Of a stretch of DNA of 64,000 nt, positions 41,370-50,875 are shown piece by piece. The notes beneath the pieces were generated by a model, which was not told the origin of the DNA, ran no database searches, and saw nothing but the letters and a program-made list of their open reading frames with translations. This DNA is from Acetobacter musti. GTDB lineage: Bacteria; Pseudomonadota; Alphaproteobacteria; Acetobacterales; Acetobacteraceae. Made by a program: the position numbers and the translations under genes. Each line of letters starts with the position of its first letter. Within the stretch, counting starts at the first letter, position 1. The stretch covers positions 62,001 through 126,000 of the forward strand of contig NZ_WOTB01000003.1 in assembly GCF_011516835.1 (NCBI RefSeq), written 5' to 3'.

Positions 41370-41557
41370 CCGACGACGAACTGAACCATCTCGCCGACAA
41401 GATCGCGCTCGCCGTCGCTGATGAACTCGACAAGCGCGACAAGCCAAAGAAGCAGGCGGAGATTGCGCGGCAACAGCAGCAGGGGCGGCTTGAGTCGCCA
41501 TACACCGCACAAGATGAGGCCGTTGCCAAAGCTGCATACAAGCGGTTGTTCTCATGA
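41366..41557 (+). CDS. Small coiled-coil protein
   Basis: 63 residues, highly charged and helical (DELNHLADKIALAVADELDKRDKPKKQAE). Overlaps its neighbours at both ends (ATGA). It lies between an HTH gene and a membrane peptide gene. No family recognised. Confidence 0.5.
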   Translation: MTDDELNHLADKIALAVADELDKRDKPKKQAEIARQQQQGRLESPYTAQDEAVAKAAYKRLFS

Positions 41558-41688
41558 CCCTCGACCCGCTCTCTGTCCTCGTCGGCTCCATCGGCGGCGC
41601 TCTGTCGGTCATCGGGCTGACGGCGCTGATCCTGCGTGACAGGGCCCGGCGTGATCCGTTTGGGAAGGACGGGTCGGATGAGGGGTAA
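41554..41688 (+). CDS. 44-residue membrane peptide
   Basis: Short peptide with one span at about residues 7-29 (LVGSIGGALSVIGLTALIL) and an acidic-basic tail. The start overlaps the previous stop (ATGA), suggesting coupled translation. The C-terminal tail overlaps a minus-strand gene. Possibly holin- or exclusion-type, but unassigned. Confidence 0.55.
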   Translation: MTLDPLSVLVGSIGGALSVIGLTALILRDRARRDPFGKDGSDEG

Positions 41689-42007
41689 GTCTCTCAACGA
41701 GGGATAGCCCCCATGTGTGCGGATACATGCCTGGACAATTGGATCCACGCCCTGTGTCACTTAGCTCGACGAATTCATACGGTCGATGGCACGTCGAGCA
41801 CGTCAGTTTCTCAGCAAGGGCACGAATCGCCATCTTTGCGACCGAAGGCCGATTCCTGATCACGTAGCGCAACCCTGCGCCAGAAGCGTGCCCGCACACA
41901 CAACGGGCATGAATGTGCAGATCCAGAGCGGCGCCAATCTCGACAGGCGCCCCCATGAGCATGTCATCCAGAGCCGGATGCGTCGTGTGGTTGCTTCGTC
42001 CTTCCAT
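41609..42007 (-). CDS. Zinc-ribbon-like protein of the right prophage arm
   Basis: 132 residues. The core RCVCGHASGAG, then LTCSTCHRP, gives a C-x-C...C-x2-C pattern like the Zn-binding domains of alphaproteobacterial phage/host small proteins (shape C-x-CGH...L-x-CSxC). The remaining C-terminal part (SLVERLTPHPTRPSQTDHAG) is Pro-rich. It is convergent with and partly overlaps the 44-residue peptide gene. Likely nucleic-acid binding; function unknown. Confidence 0.55.
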   Translation of the reverse strand: MEGRSNHTTHPALDDMLMGAPVEIGAALDLHIHARCVCGHASGAGLRYVIRNRPSVAKMAIRALAEKLTCSTCHRPYEFVELSDTGRGSNCPGMYPHTWGLSLVERLTPHPTRPSQTDHAGPCHAGSAPSAR

Positions 42008-42021
42008 AATGAGAACGGAAC

Positions 42022-42405
42022 ATGAACATATCGATTCGTGTCAATCTTCTTGCCCTGCTGGTTCTATCCGCCTGCACATCCCTCCCGCACGAAGCCCGCA
42101 GCCTGATCGGCATGACACGCCCGGGTCTCGTGGCCTGCGCGGGTATCCCAGACCGGGAAGAATACCGCGACAGTCAGGACGTGCTGGTGTGGAAGCAGGA
42201 CACCCAGACTCAGGGCGCCATCGATCTGAAGACGCCGCTTTCATTCGAGCTTGATCTCGGTGGGCATGGCACTTGCCACGCGGTTGCGACACTGAAGGAC
42301 GGGCGAGTCGTGACGATCGCGTTTACTGGTCCGAGCGCGACGATCGAAGGTCCGGATGGAGCTTGTCGACCGCTTCTCAGGGGGTGTCTTCGCCCATTCC
42401 AATAG
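42022..42405 (+). CDS. Small lipoprotein near the right prophage end
   Basis: 127 residues. Signal peptide with lipobox LSAC and Cys18, then a beta-rich domain with LIGMTRPGLVACAGIPDREEYRD, resembling the SmpA/OmlA-like fold of small envelope lipoproteins. It is the last gene before the attachment site, a typical position for lysogenic conversion cargo. Could also be a captured host gene. Confidence 0.65.
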   Translation: MNISIRVNLLALLVLSACTSLPHEARSLIGMTRPGLVACAGIPDREEYRDSQDVLVWKQDTQTQGAIDLKTPLSFELDLGGHGTCHAVATLKDGRVVTIAFTGPSATIEGPDGACRPLLRGCLRPFQ

Positions 42406-42478
42406 TGCGAGCCGCCAAGATAAGGAGGCTCGCACTATGCAAACTAAAAGTGTTGAAATTACAGGGTAAACCTAGCTC

Positions 42479-42523
42479 CTTCTAAGCTGTGGGTCGCTGG
42501 TTCGAATCCAGCAGGGCGCGCCA
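42479..42523 (+). other. tRNA-Arg(UCU) 3' half, right attachment site
   Basis: A 45-bp stretch reads as an anticodon loop CTTCTAA with anticodon UCU, the 3' anticodon strand, variable loop, T-arm (CTGG-TTCGAAT-CCAG) and acceptor 3' strand with encoded CCA. The bases before 42479 cannot form the 5' anticodon stem, so the tRNA is cut there. This is the hallmark of tRNA-directed phage integration; the intact tRNA and integrase should lie beyond the left edge of the window. Confidence 0.8.
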
Positions 42524-42823
42524 AAAATCCCTTATAAATCAGTTACTTGTCGTATTAACCTACAGTTCGGATTAACGAATAATCCACATTTGATGGCTGG
42601 CACAGGCTTAGCAGAGTAATTCCACGTTTCTAATGGAATCAGGGACTTAGCCGTGACCAACAAATTGCCGCAGGCAACAGCTTTTCCAGATCAGCACAGT
42701 CCAGGCACTCTGGACCTGGCGAAAGTACAAGCTTCATACGCGCTTCCCTGACTGACAACATTCCCTGATTTGAAACCGGAATATGTTCTGAAGGCCCAGG
42801 AGAGTTCGCCGACGTTTCCGGCG
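42524..42823. other. Intergenic DNA flanking the attachment site
   Basis: No gene supported. It contains an AT-rich first half and a short GTG-started frame at about 42652 (start MTNKLPQATAF) that could be a remnant, plus a GTCCAG-GCACT-CTGGAC hairpin at 42699-42715. It is the first host DNA after the prophage. Confidence 0.4.
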
Positions 42824-43390
42824 TTATCCCGGACCTTCAATCCGCAGTGTTGTGACGTGCTGCCGGTCATCGACCAGAACGATTCCGGAAAGGGCGAGCT
42901 CGCCGGGGCTATCGGTGAACTGGAGGGTCAGCAGTCCATCGGACATGCGATCGGTTTTTGCCAGTGAAATCTGCAGCGTGCCAGGGGCGTGCCTGACCGA
43001 TGTGACGGTGACCGGTCCGCTGAGGCGCACTGGCTGTGCGAGCAGCAGTCCCAGTGGCGTGTGCGACAGACCCATGCGGGTGACGGCGCCGTTTTGCGGA
43101 TTGGTCAGGACGAGATGTCCGTCGCCGGCGACGAGGGTCATGCCGTGGGGGATGGTGTAATCCAGACGGAAGTTTCCGGGGACATAGCTCATCACGCCGG
43201 AACCGGTTCCGCCGTCGGGAAAGGTCTGGGAAAAGAGCAGTTTCAGCGATGGCTGTTCGTTGAGCCAGGCTTCCACACGGGCGACGTCGCGCTGGTCGTC
43301 TCCTGACAGAAGCTGGCTTCCTGATCCGGCGCAGGCTGTCAGGGCGAGGCCGGCGAGCAGCGCGGAACGGCGTGTGAGCGGAGACGTCAT
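42824..43390 (-). CDS. LolA-like outer-membrane lipoprotein carrier homologue
   Basis: 188 residues. The N-terminus has twin Arg (R7R8) and a lipobox LTAC with Cys20, then a LolA-fold pattern: LNEQPSLKLLFSQTFPDG, GVMSYVPGNFRLDY, LVLTNPQNGAV, LLLAQPVRL. Unlike classical periplasmic LolA it would be lipid-anchored, so it may be a LolA paralogue in sorting lipoproteins. It overlaps the BolA gene upstream (ATGA). Confidence 0.75.
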   Translation of the reverse strand: MTSPLTRRSALLAGLALTACAGSGSQLLSGDDQRDVARVEAWLNEQPSLKLLFSQTFPDGGTGSGVMSYVPGNFRLDYTIPHGMTLVAGDGHLVLTNPQNGAVTRMGLSHTPLGLLLAQPVRLSGPVTVTSVRHAPGTLQISLAKTDRMSDGLLTLQFTDSPGELALSGIVLVDDRQHVTTLRIEGPG

Positions 43391-43698
43391 CGGGCGGCCG
43401 TCTCGGCGGGCGTGCGGAGCGACAGGGCCAGAGCGTGCAGCCCGGCTGCGAATTCCGGCTTCAGGAGATCGTGAATCATCCTGGAGCGGGCGACACGGGA
43501 GACCCCGTCGAAGGAGTCGCTTACAATGGTCAGCCGGAAATGTGTTTCCGCCATTCCCTCCTGGGGGCCGCGCGGCCGGCCGATATGCCCGGCGTGCCGG
43601 TCGCTCTCATCCATGATCTCCAGCGCCGCCGGCGACAGCTTCTCCTCCAGCAATGTCCTGATGCGCTGCGCGCGGGGTCCTGTTGCTCTGGCGATCAT
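43387..43698 (-). CDS. bolA: BolA-family protein
   Basis: 103 residues, starting MIARATGPRAQRI with AGAGGA about nine bases upstream. BolA features: ALEIMDESDRHAGHIG, then HFRLTIVSDSFDGVSRVARSRMIHDLL. It probably acts with monothiol glutaredoxin in iron-sulfur handling and stress. A longer frame extends upstream to 43869 but covers divergent DNA and is not used. Adjacent to LolA-like gene and divergent from the J-domain gene, as in many alphaproteobacteria. Confidence 0.85.
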   Translation of the reverse strand: MIARATGPRAQRIRTLLEEKLSPAALEIMDESDRHAGHIGRPRGPQEGMAETHFRLTIVSDSFDGVSRVARSRMIHDLLKPEFAAGLHALALSLRTPAETAAR

Positions 43699-43785
43699 GA
43701 CATCCGGTCCTCTGAGATTTTTCGGTGGCTTCCACACAGAAATGCCTCTTGCGCAGCGACCCTGGGGGCACACATAACAGGTCAC

Positions 43786-44391
43786 ATGAGGAGACGAAAC
43801 ACACGCCACCGGGCCTTCGATCCCGATCCGGACGCGCCGCAGCAATACTGTGACGCCCCCGGCTGCCATGAGGAAGCCGGCTACCGCGCTCCCCGCTCAC
43901 GCACGACGCTGAATAAATATTTCTGGTTCTGCCTGGAACATGTGCGGGAATATAATTCGCGCTGGGATTATTACAAAGGCATGAGCGCGGCGCAGATCGA
44001 GGCGCAGTTGCGTGCAGACGTGTCGTGGGACAGACCTTCCTGGAAGGTGGGTCATGTCGGCGGAGCCGCCTTCAGTGAAGAAGATATGCTTGATCCGCTG
44101 GATCTGCTGAATGCCTCCCGGGCTGAGCGGGCGCGGCGCCATCGCAGAGCCCGCGAACCGAAGACGCCGGAGCCTCTGCGTGAGCCGCTCAGCACGATGG
44201 GACTGAACTGGCCGGTTTCATTCGATGAAGTGAAGGCGCGCTATAAGAGTCTCGCCCGGCAACATCATCCGGACATCAATGATGGCGACCGGAACGCAGA
44301 AGAGCGACTCAAGGTCATTAATGTTGCCTATTCCGCCCTTCGCGCCCATTTCGCTTCTAACAGCGACGGCGGTCTCGAAAAATCCGCCTGA
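43786..44391 (+). CDS. J-domain protein with C-terminal DnaJ module
   Basis: 201 residues. The J-domain lies at the C-terminus (about 140-195: [28 protein letters not shown] with the HPD motif, then [12 protein letters not shown]). The N-terminal 130 residues have Cys pairs ([20 protein letters not shown]) that may bind zinc. Such proteins stimulate DnaK or membrane-associated Hsp70. Divergent from bolA and upstream of cobS, a conserved alphaproteobacterial arrangement. Confidence 0.85.
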   Translation: MRRRNTRHRAFDPDPDAPQQYCDAPGCHEEAGYRAPRSRTTLNKYFWFCLEHVREYNSRWDYYKGMSAAQIEAQLRADVSWDRPSWKVGHVGGAAFSEEDMLDPLDLLNASRAERARRHRRAREPKTPEPLREPLSTMGLNWPVSFDEVKARYKSLARQHHPDINDGDRNAEERLKVINVAYSALRAHFASNSDGGLEKSA

Positions 44392-44431
44392 TCGTGGCAG
44401 GGTCTGCCGCACCATAACGAACGGACATATC

Positions 44432-45430
44432 ATGAACGCAGCGAGCGACGAACTGATCCCCACCTCCGCCATTTCGGTCCCGGATCTCAGAGTTTCCGCC
44501 CGCGACGTCTTCGGCATCGACACCGATCTGGAAGTTCCGGCTTTTTCGATCCGGACTGAACACGTGCCCGAGATCGATACGTCCTATGTCTTCGATCATG
44601 ATACGACGCTGGCGATCCTGGCCGGGTTTGCTTTCAATCGCCGTGTGATGGTTCAGGGGTTTCATGGCACCGGCAAATCGTCTCATGTCGAACAGATCGC
44701 GGCCCGGCTGAACTGGCCATGTGTCCGGATCAATCTCGACAGCCATGTGTCGCGTATCGATCTGATCGGCAAGGACGCCATCGTTCTCAAGGACGGCCAG
44801 CAGATTACGGAATTCCGCGAGGGTCTGCTGCCCTGGTGCCTCCAGCATCCCTGCGCGCTCGTCTTTGACGAATACGATGCCGGCCGTCCGGATGTCATGT
44901 TCGTGATCCAGCGCGTTCTGGAAGTGGACGGGAATCTGACTCTGCTCGATCAGAACCGGGTTATCCGGCCAAACCCGTTTTTCCGCCTGTTCGCAACGGC
45001 GAACACGGTGGGGCTCGGTGACACGACAGGGCTGTATCATGGCACGCAGCAGATCAATCAGGGACAGATGGATCGCTGGAACATTGTCACGTCACTGAAC
45101 TATCTGCCGCACCAGCAGGAAGTTGCGATCGTCATGTCCAAGCTCGGGATCGCGGCGGACGACAAAAAGACAAGGCAGATCATCGACAACATGGTTGCTC
45201 TGGCCGGGCTCACCCGGTCCGGTTTCATGGCTGGGGACATTTCGACGGTGATGTCGCCGCGAACCGTGATTGCTTGGGCCGAGAATGATCGTATTTTCCA
45301 TGATATCGCTTTTGCCTTTCGCGTCACCTTTCTGAACAAGTGCGATGAGGCCGAGAGGGCCATGGTGGCAGAATATTATCAGCGCTGTTTCAATGTTGAT
45401 CCGCTGGCGAAGCCGAAGCGTCCCGGCTGA
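44432..45430 (+). CDS. cobS: Cobaltochelatase subunit CobS
   Basis: 332 residues. AAA+ ATPase with Walker A GFHGTGKS (residues 76-83) and Walker B-type [13 protein letters not shown]. Works with CobT and CobN to insert cobalt into hydrogenobyrinic acid a,c-diamide in aerobic cobalamin synthesis; the MoxR-like family is diagnostic. Start at ATG 44432. Precedes cobT; no CobN is seen in the window. Confidence 0.93.
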   Translation: MNAASDELIPTSAISVPDLRVSARDVFGIDTDLEVPAFSIRTEHVPEIDTSYVFDHDTTLAILAGFAFNRRVMVQGFHGTGKSSHVEQIAARLNWPCVRINLDSHVSRIDLIGKDAIVLKDGQQITEFREGLLPWCLQHPCALVFDEYDAGRPDVMFVIQRVLEVDGNLTLLDQNRVIRPNPFFRLFATANTVGLGDTTGLYHGTQQINQGQMDRWNIVTSLNYLPHQQEVAIVMSKLGIAADDKKTRQIIDNMVALAGLTRSGFMAGDISTVMSPRTVIAWAENDRIFHDIAFAFRVTFLNKCDEAERAMVAEYYQRCFNVDPLAKPKRPG

Positions 45431-45521
45431 GTCTGTTTGCCGCGCTGAGGAAATTATGGGCGGAGCGCGTCCCCTGATCACGGAACACGGGGCGCTCTGA
45501 CGATACAGGAGATATCCGGAC

Positions 45522-47429
45522 ATGGCTGAGCGTCCGCGCGTTCCGAATACCCCGCCTTCGTCGGATGCGGCGGCCGACAGGGCTGAAGCATTTCGGCGCG
45601 CAACGGCTGGCGTTCTGCGGGCTATTGGTGGCCGGGCTGACACCGAGGTCACTTTCCATGCCGGCAATATGCCGTCCGGAGCGCTTGACCAGGACGGACC
45701 GGTTCGCCTCCCTTCCCTGTCCCGTCATGCGACTGAAGACGAAGCGAACCGGGTGCGGGGTGCTGCGGATGCGGAGGCATTGCGGCTGAGGCATCATGAC
45801 TCCGATCTTCATCGCATCCGTCAGCCGGAGGAAGGCTCCGCCCGCGCTGTCTATGATGCGCTGGAACAGGCTCGGATCGAGGCTGTTGGCTCGCGATATA
45901 TGCAGGGCGTTGCCGCCAATCTGGACCGCCGGCTGGAGCAGGAATGCGCGGATGCCGGTGTTGCTCATATGAGCAGCAAAGAGCAGTTGCCGACCGCCCT
46001 GGCATTTGGTCTGCTCGCCCGCGAACGGCTGAGCGGGCGGCCTGCCCCGGACTCTGTACGTGCCCTGCTGGATGCGTGGAGTAAGGAGCTTCCTGCTGAA
46101 GCACAGACGGCTCTTTCCAGACTGGCAGCGACCCAGAACGATCAGGAGCTGTATTCCCGTGAGGCCCGCCATCTGATGGAGGCCTGTTCACTTGTCGACA
46201 GGGAGTCCGAGCTTCCTGAAACCGACGATGACGGGGAGATGGACACGTCCGCGGAGCAGGATGCAGGTGAGGAGCCGCCTCCGGAGACCGAGGACCGGCC
46301 ACCTTCCGACGACACGGAAGAGCAGGATGGCGGACCTGAACCCCAGCTCATGGAGCAGGCGGGAGAAGCCGGAGAGCCTGATGAAACGGCTGATGCGGAA
46401 GGTGGCGAAGGCGAAGGTTCCGGTGATCCGTCCGGTCCGAATGACGGGCGCCATGCGACGCCGGGCGATACCGCACGGGGCTATCATGCGTATACGACGC
46501 AGTTCGATGAAGAAACGACAGCGGAAAATCTCTGTGACGAAGACGAGCTTGCGCGCCTGCGACAGCAGCTCGATCTTCAGCTTGCCAGTCTGACGGGCGT
46601 TATTTCCAGGCTGGCGAACCGTCTGCAGCGCAAGCTGATGGCGCAGCAGACCCGGGCCTGGGAGTTTGATCTTGAGGAAGGCATTCTCGATGCCGGCCGT
46701 CTCTCCCGTATTGTTGTCAATCCGATGCTTTCGCTGTCTTACAAGCGGGAGCGGGAGACTGAATTTCGCGACACTGTCGTCACGCTTCTGATCGATAATT
46801 CCGGCTCAATGCGCGGCCGCCCGATATCAGTCGCTGCCATGTGCGGAGATATTCTGGCCCGCACGCTGGAGCGCTGCGGTGTGAAAGTGGAAATCCTCGG
46901 CTTTACGACCCGGGCCTGGAAAGGCGGGCAAAGCCGCGAAAAATGGACGGCCAGTGGTAAGCCGCCGAATCCCGGCCGTCTCAATGATCTGCGCCACATC
47001 ATCTATAAAGCGGCCGACACGCCGCTCCGTCGTGCCCGTCGTAATCTGGGACTGATGCTGCGCGAAGGGCTGCTCAAGGAAAATATTGACGGTGAGGCGC
47101 TGCTCTGGGCTTCGCGACGGCTTCGCGCCCGTCCGGAACAACGTCGCATCCTGATGGTGATCTCGGATGGTGCGCCTGTCGATGACAGTACGCTGTCGGT
47201 CAATCCCGGTTCCTATCTCGAGGATCATCTGCGCGAGGTCATCGCCAGCATTGAGACGCGGGGAGAAATCGAGCTCATTGCTATTGGTATCGGTCATGAT
47301 GTCACGCGCTATTACCGTCGCGCGGTCACCATCACCGATGCGGAGGAACTTGGCGGGACGATGATGAAGAAGCTGTCCGAGCTGTTTGATGAGGACCGGC
47401 GTCCGGGAGGCAGGCCTCGCGCGGCCTGA
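45522..47429 (+). CDS. cobT: Cobaltochelatase subunit CobT
   Basis: 635 residues. The N-terminal region ([12 protein letters not shown]) leads into a helical domain, a long acidic linker (about 225-320, [15 protein letters not shown]), and a C-terminal VWA/MIDAS domain with [20 protein letters not shown]. CobT couples to CobS ATPase in cobalt chelation. Length and domain order match Pseudomonas denitrificans-type CobT. Follows cobS by about 90 bp with GGAGAT upstream of the ATG. Confidence 0.93.
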   Translation: MAERPRVPNTPPSSDAAADRAEAFRRATAGVLRAIGGRADTEVTFHAGNMPSGALDQDGPVRLPSLSRHATEDEANRVRGAADAEALRLRHHDSDLHRIRQPEEGSARAVYDALEQARIEAVGSRYMQGVAANLDRRLEQECADAGVAHMSSKEQLPTALAFGLLARERLSGRPAPDSVRALLDAWSKELPAEAQTALSRLAATQNDQELYSREARHLMEACSLVDRESELPETDDDGEMDTSAEQDAGEEPPPETEDRPPSDDTEEQDGGPEPQLMEQAGEAGEPDETADAEGGEGEGSGDPSGPNDGRHATPGDTARGYHAYTTQFDEETTAENLCDEDELARLRQQLDLQLASLTGVISRLANRLQRKLMAQQTRAWEFDLEEGILDAGRLSRIVVNPMLSLSYKRERETEFRDTVVTLLIDNSGSMRGRPISVAAMCGDILARTLERCGVKVEILGFTTRAWKGGQSREKWTASGKPPNPGRLNDLRHIIYKAADTPLRRARRNLGLMLREGLLKENIDGEALLWASRRLRARPEQRRILMVISDGAPVDDSTLSVNPGSYLEDHLREVIASIETRGEIELIAIGIGHDVTRYYRRAVTITDAEELGGTMMKKLSELFDEDRRPGGRPRAA

Positions 47430-47477
47430 GAGATTGCTGCGATAACCGGCAGAATTTAAAAATCACAGCCGGTTAGT

Positions 47478-47512
47478 CTCCTTCTCCTTTTCATATATGG
47501 GAGAAGAAGGAG
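47478..47512. terminator. Imperfect hairpin between convergent genes
   Basis: CTCCTTCTCC (47478-47487) can pair with GGAGAAGAAGGAG (47500-47512) with a three-base bulge. It sits between cobT and the convergent 47559 gene, suggesting a bidirectional terminator. U-tract weak. Confidence 0.35.
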
Positions 47513-47558
47513 AATACCGTCAGCAACCACGCACCTCGATGTGGGAGTCGAGACGAAG

Positions 47559-48128
47559 TCATGCCGTGATACGGGTTTTCTGCTGCGTATTGCTCATATC
47601 GTTCTCGTCTGAAGACGTTCCGCGCGCTTCGAACAATGTCAGAATCTGTGCTTCATAAGAAGCGTTGCCTTTCTCCACCGATGTCTCGAAGCCGGCCAGG
47701 GTGACTGCGATGCCGGTTCCGGATCCCGAAATCATCATATAGCCCTTACGATCTCCGGAAGCACTTCTGTCTGTCATTCCCAGAGCGTCTTCCTCGGCGA
47801 TCGTTTCATCCCATGTATAGCGTCCTGCGGCGTAATCCATTCCATGCTGACCGGTGTCGATGGAATGACGCAGTTCTTTCATGTATTCGCCGACAGTCGT
47901 GGTCACACTCATACCCGACTGGCCGCCCGGGTCGGTCTCCACTTCCGTGATAATGTCGGAAGCCGAAACCAGCGCTCCTCCGATCTCCACGAGATCATCG
48001 CCACGACTTCCGGTTCCTGTGAAAACATCAACTGTCACTGACCCGGTCCCTGCCGAGGTCTGCTCGTAGTAGTCCCATTCAAGTGTTTTTTCATTTGTCG
48101 CCGTCATCAGCGTGGCTGCAACCTGCAT
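47559..48128 (-). CDS. Hypothetical protein of unknown family
   Basis: 189 residues. Thr/Gly/Ser-rich, beta-type, no signal peptide found (N-terminus MQVAATLMTATNEKTLEWDYYEQ). Contains repeats of the form VSASDIITEVETDPGGQSG and GDRKGYMMISGSGTGIAVTLAG. Secreted or surface structural protein is possible because the composition resembles extracellular bacterial proteins, but no domain or export signal is recognised. Neighbour of a PLP decarboxylase gene and not in a clear operon. Confidence 0.6.
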   Translation of the reverse strand: MQVAATLMTATNEKTLEWDYYEQTSAGTGSVTVDVFTGTGSRGDDLVEIGGALVSASDIITEVETDPGGQSGMSVTTTVGEYMKELRHSIDTGQHGMDYAAGRYTWDETIAEEDALGMTDRSASGDRKGYMMISGSGTGIAVTLAGFETSVEKGNASYEAQILTLFEARGTSSDENDMSNTQQKTRITA

Positions 48129-48301
48129 GATGTCTCTTCTCCCGGATTTTCCAGAATACTCAGAGTCCCGGGTACTTCTTAATAAAGTCCGAAAATTACG
48201 GAGACGTGACCGGCAGATCTTTCCTGCGCTTTACGCAACCCGTTTCGAAAAAGGGACCAGATCCCGCCGGGACAACAGGTCCTGACGGTGTCTTACTTTT
48301 A

Positions 48302-49810
48302 TCAGCCGGCAGAATTTCCGCGCGATCTGTCTTCTGGCATCCTCTGCAAATCTCGCCGCATCGCCAGGTTCAGCACCGCATCCACCATCCGGTCCGCATC
48401 TGCGCAGGTCGTCCGGTGGTTGACGATCGCCGCCCGGATCACCAGTTGCCCGCTGATGCGCGTCGTAGACGGCGCCGTTATGCCGCTTTCCTGCAAATCC
48501 TTGACCAGTTCGGCGTTAAACGTATCCTGCGTCGCCTCGTCAGTACCCGGTACACGCACCCTGAAACAGACAATGTTCAGCGTCACCGGCGCCATCAGTT
48601 CGAGCGTCGGCTCCCGCTCTACCCTTGCGGCCAGATGCTGTGCGACGTCGCAGCACTGATCGACCATTCTGCCTAGCCGCCGTGTGCCGTAGATCGATAA
48701 TGTCGCCCAGACTTTCAGTGCGCGAAAGCCGCGTGACAGATCCGGTCCCAGGTCGCAGAACCATGGCGCGCCTGCGGCCAAACCGCGGTCTTCCCGTGAG
48801 AGATAAGACAGGGTCTGAGCGAAGGCGGCGGCGTGACGAACCGGATCGCGGACGATGACACAGCCAGCATCGTAAGGGACCTGAGCCCATTTATGGAAAT
48901 CGAACGCCAGGCTGTCGGCTTTGCCGATCGCTTCGAGCGCCGGATGAAATCGTTCTGACAGCGTTGCCAGGGCTCCGAAGGCGCCGTCGACATGGAACCA
49001 GAGCTTTTCGGTCCCGGCGATGGCGGCTATATCCTCCAGCGGATCGATCGCCCCTGTATCCACGGTCCCTGCTGTGCCGACAACCAGAAATGGTTCGGCG
49101 CCTGCCTTACGGTCTTCGGCGATCATCTGGCGCAGCGCGGAAACATCCATCCGGAAGGAGGTGTCGACCGGCACCAGCCGCAGCGCATCTGTGCCGAGGC
49201 CGGCCAGATCGAATGCCCGGCTGACGCAGCCATGCACGGTCCGGGCCGCGTAGCCCACAAGTTTCCGCGCCTGCAGGCCGGTTTTGCGCATCTCCGTTCC
49301 GGCCGGCTGAGCACGGGAGGCAACGATTACGGCGATGAAGTTCGCCATTGAGGACCCGGTGACGAGCAGGCCGGACGCTGTTTCCGGCAGACCCATCATG
49401 GTGGCGGCCCAGCGGATGACCATGCGCTCGACCTCGACCGGTGCGTGGTCGCGACCACCAAGATTGGCGTTCAGTCCCGCGGCCAGCATTTCCGCAAGCA
49501 TGCCAGCGGGTGTGCCGCCGCCATGCACCCAGCCCATGAAGCCAGGGTGTCGGTTTCCAGTGCTGTAGGGCAGGACAGCCTGTTCAAACCGGGTGAAGAA
49601 CTCTGTGAGTGTTCCGCTTTCTTCGGGTATGGGCGCCTCACGAAAACTTTCGCGTATCTGTTCAGGAACGGGTTGCCAGACCGGACGCTCCCGCAATGTG
49701 GAGAGGTTATCGATCATTGCGTCGAGCATACGATGTCCGGACGCGCGGAACTGTTCCCACTCTTCTCCGGATGGATCGAGTGAGTCTGAAGAAAAGTCGC
49801 GACTGGTCAT
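48302..49810 (-). CDS. PLP-dependent group II decarboxylase
   Basis: 502 residues from ATG 49810 (a further 22 codons upstream, to 49876, are open but lack a ribosome site). The PLP lysine is K307 in FDFHKWAQVPYDAG, preceded by the HVDGAFG Asp motif. NRHPGFMGWVHGGG and GGRDHAPVEVERMV are typical of aromatic-amino-acid/tyrosine/glutamate-type group II enzymes. It removes the carboxyl group of an amino acid to give an amine. Substrate cannot be read from sequence; the 48129-48301 gap downstream holds no gene. Confidence 0.9.
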   Translation of the reverse strand: MTSRDFSSDSLDPSGEEWEQFRASGHRMLDAMIDNLSTLRERPVWQPVPEQIRESFREAPIPEESGTLTEFFTRFEQAVLPYSTGNRHPGFMGWVHGGGTPAGMLAEMLAAGLNANLGGRDHAPVEVERMVIRWAATMMGLPETASGLLVTGSSMANFIAVIVASRAQPAGTEMRKTGLQARKLVGYAARTVHGCVSRAFDLAGLGTDALRLVPVDTSFRMDVSALRQMIAEDRKAGAEPFLVVGTAGTVDTGAIDPLEDIAAIAGTEKLWFHVDGAFGALATLSERFHPALEAIGKADSLAFDFHKWAQVPYDAGCVIVRDPVRHAAAFAQTLSYLSREDRGLAAGAPWFCDLGPDLSRGFRALKVWATLSIYGTRRLGRMVDQCCDVAQHLAARVEREPTLELMAPVTLNIVCFRVRVPGTDEATQDTFNAELVKDLQESGITAPSTTRISGQLVIRAAIVNHRTTCADADRMVDAVLNLAMRRDLQRMPEDRSRGNSAG

Positions 49811-50062
49811 TCGTTCCGGTTTCCAGACAGGGTTCAGACGGATATTCGCGTCCGAGTCTGACTTAGCACTTAGCATGGATGAATTTCTGTTCCCAGGCGG
49901 CCCGACCGCTGAAATGGATTATGCTTCGTCTGCGGTGATTTCGATCGGCGCATTTTACCGAATACGAATAAACTCTTCCTCTGCCATGGCAGGCTGGTAA
50001 ATTCGTTCCCGATATCGTTGTTTATCCTTTCTTACGGATACGCTCAGGAGGCGGAACCAGTC

Positions 50063-50857
50063 ATGTTCTTTGAAGGGTTCACGCTGACTACGCGGGAGAT
50101 CAACGGTGTGGTATACCGGTTCCGTTCAGAGGGAACTGGCAGACAGACAGTCATGCTTCTTCATGGGCGACCGGAGACGCACGCTGCCTGGCATCATGTC
50201 GGTCCGTTTCTTGCAGCGGATTATCGGGTCATCTGCCCTGACCTCCATCCCGAACGAACACCGGCGGAACAGGCCTCCGATCTTCTGGAACTGGCAACAG
50301 TGACGGGTCACGACAGGCTCGTAATCGCCGGTCAGGATTATGGCGCGCATCTTGCCTGCCAGATTGCAGCTGCGGCGCCGGAAAGGGTGCAGGCCGTGAT
50401 TGTGATGGAGGCCCTGCCCGCCCCTGATCACACAGGGCGCGATGATATGGCGTTCTCTCTGTCGCAATATGACTGCTGCTGGTTCGGGCAGCTTCATCCT
50501 AAACCTGAATCTCAGACGATTCCCGTACCATCCGAATGGCTTGAAAATCCTCTTCCTTCAGAGAGTATTTTTGCGCCTGAAGCTGTCGCAGACTATCTGT
50601 CTGCCTCGATATGGCAGTATGCGGTCCCTGTGATCTGGCCTGTGCCCCGCGCCAGACTGACATGCCCGTTGATGGCACTCTGGGCAAATTCCGGCCGTAT
50701 CGGAGGATGGTACAATCCACTTACCCTGTGGCGCGAAACCACAACGGGCGAGATCAGTGGTCACCCGATCAGCGGACGACATTTTCTTGCGGAAGAGACA
50801 CCTGTTGACGTCGGGAATTCGATCCGTACTTTCATGCAGCATCTGACATCGGCCTGA
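50063..50857 (+). CDS. Alpha/beta hydrolase, dehalogenase/epoxide-hydrolase type
   Basis: 264 residues from ATG 50063 (AGGAGG lies about eleven bases upstream). The oxyanion motif HGRPE and the nucleophile Asp92 in AGQDYGAH suggest a haloacetate dehalogenase or epoxide hydrolase rather than a serine esterase. The expected His is probably in SGRHFLAEE. Cytoplasmic enzyme for detoxification of a small substrate; substrate not known. Confidence 0.8.
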   Translation: MFFEGFTLTTREINGVVYRFRSEGTGRQTVMLLHGRPETHAAWHHVGPFLAADYRVICPDLHPERTPAEQASDLLELATVTGHDRLVIAGQDYGAHLACQIAAAAPERVQAVIVMEALPAPDHTGRDDMAFSLSQYDCCWFGQLHPKPESQTIPVPSEWLENPLPSESIFAPEAVADYLSASIWQYAVPVIWPVPRARLTCPLMALWANSGRIGGWYNPLTLWRETTTGEISGHPISGRHFLAEETPVDVGNSIRTFMQHLTSA

Positions 50858-50875
50858 CGGGCCAGGGCGACCCGG

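Noticed and set aside
1-42478. Phage integrase or excisionase
   Set aside because: None of the frames inside the visible prophage shows the tyrosine or serine recombinase pattern; it presumably lies beyond the left edge.
42652-42750. Short GTG-started frame after the attachment site
   Set aside because: Only 32 residues, no ribosome site or family; could be a remnant but not supported.
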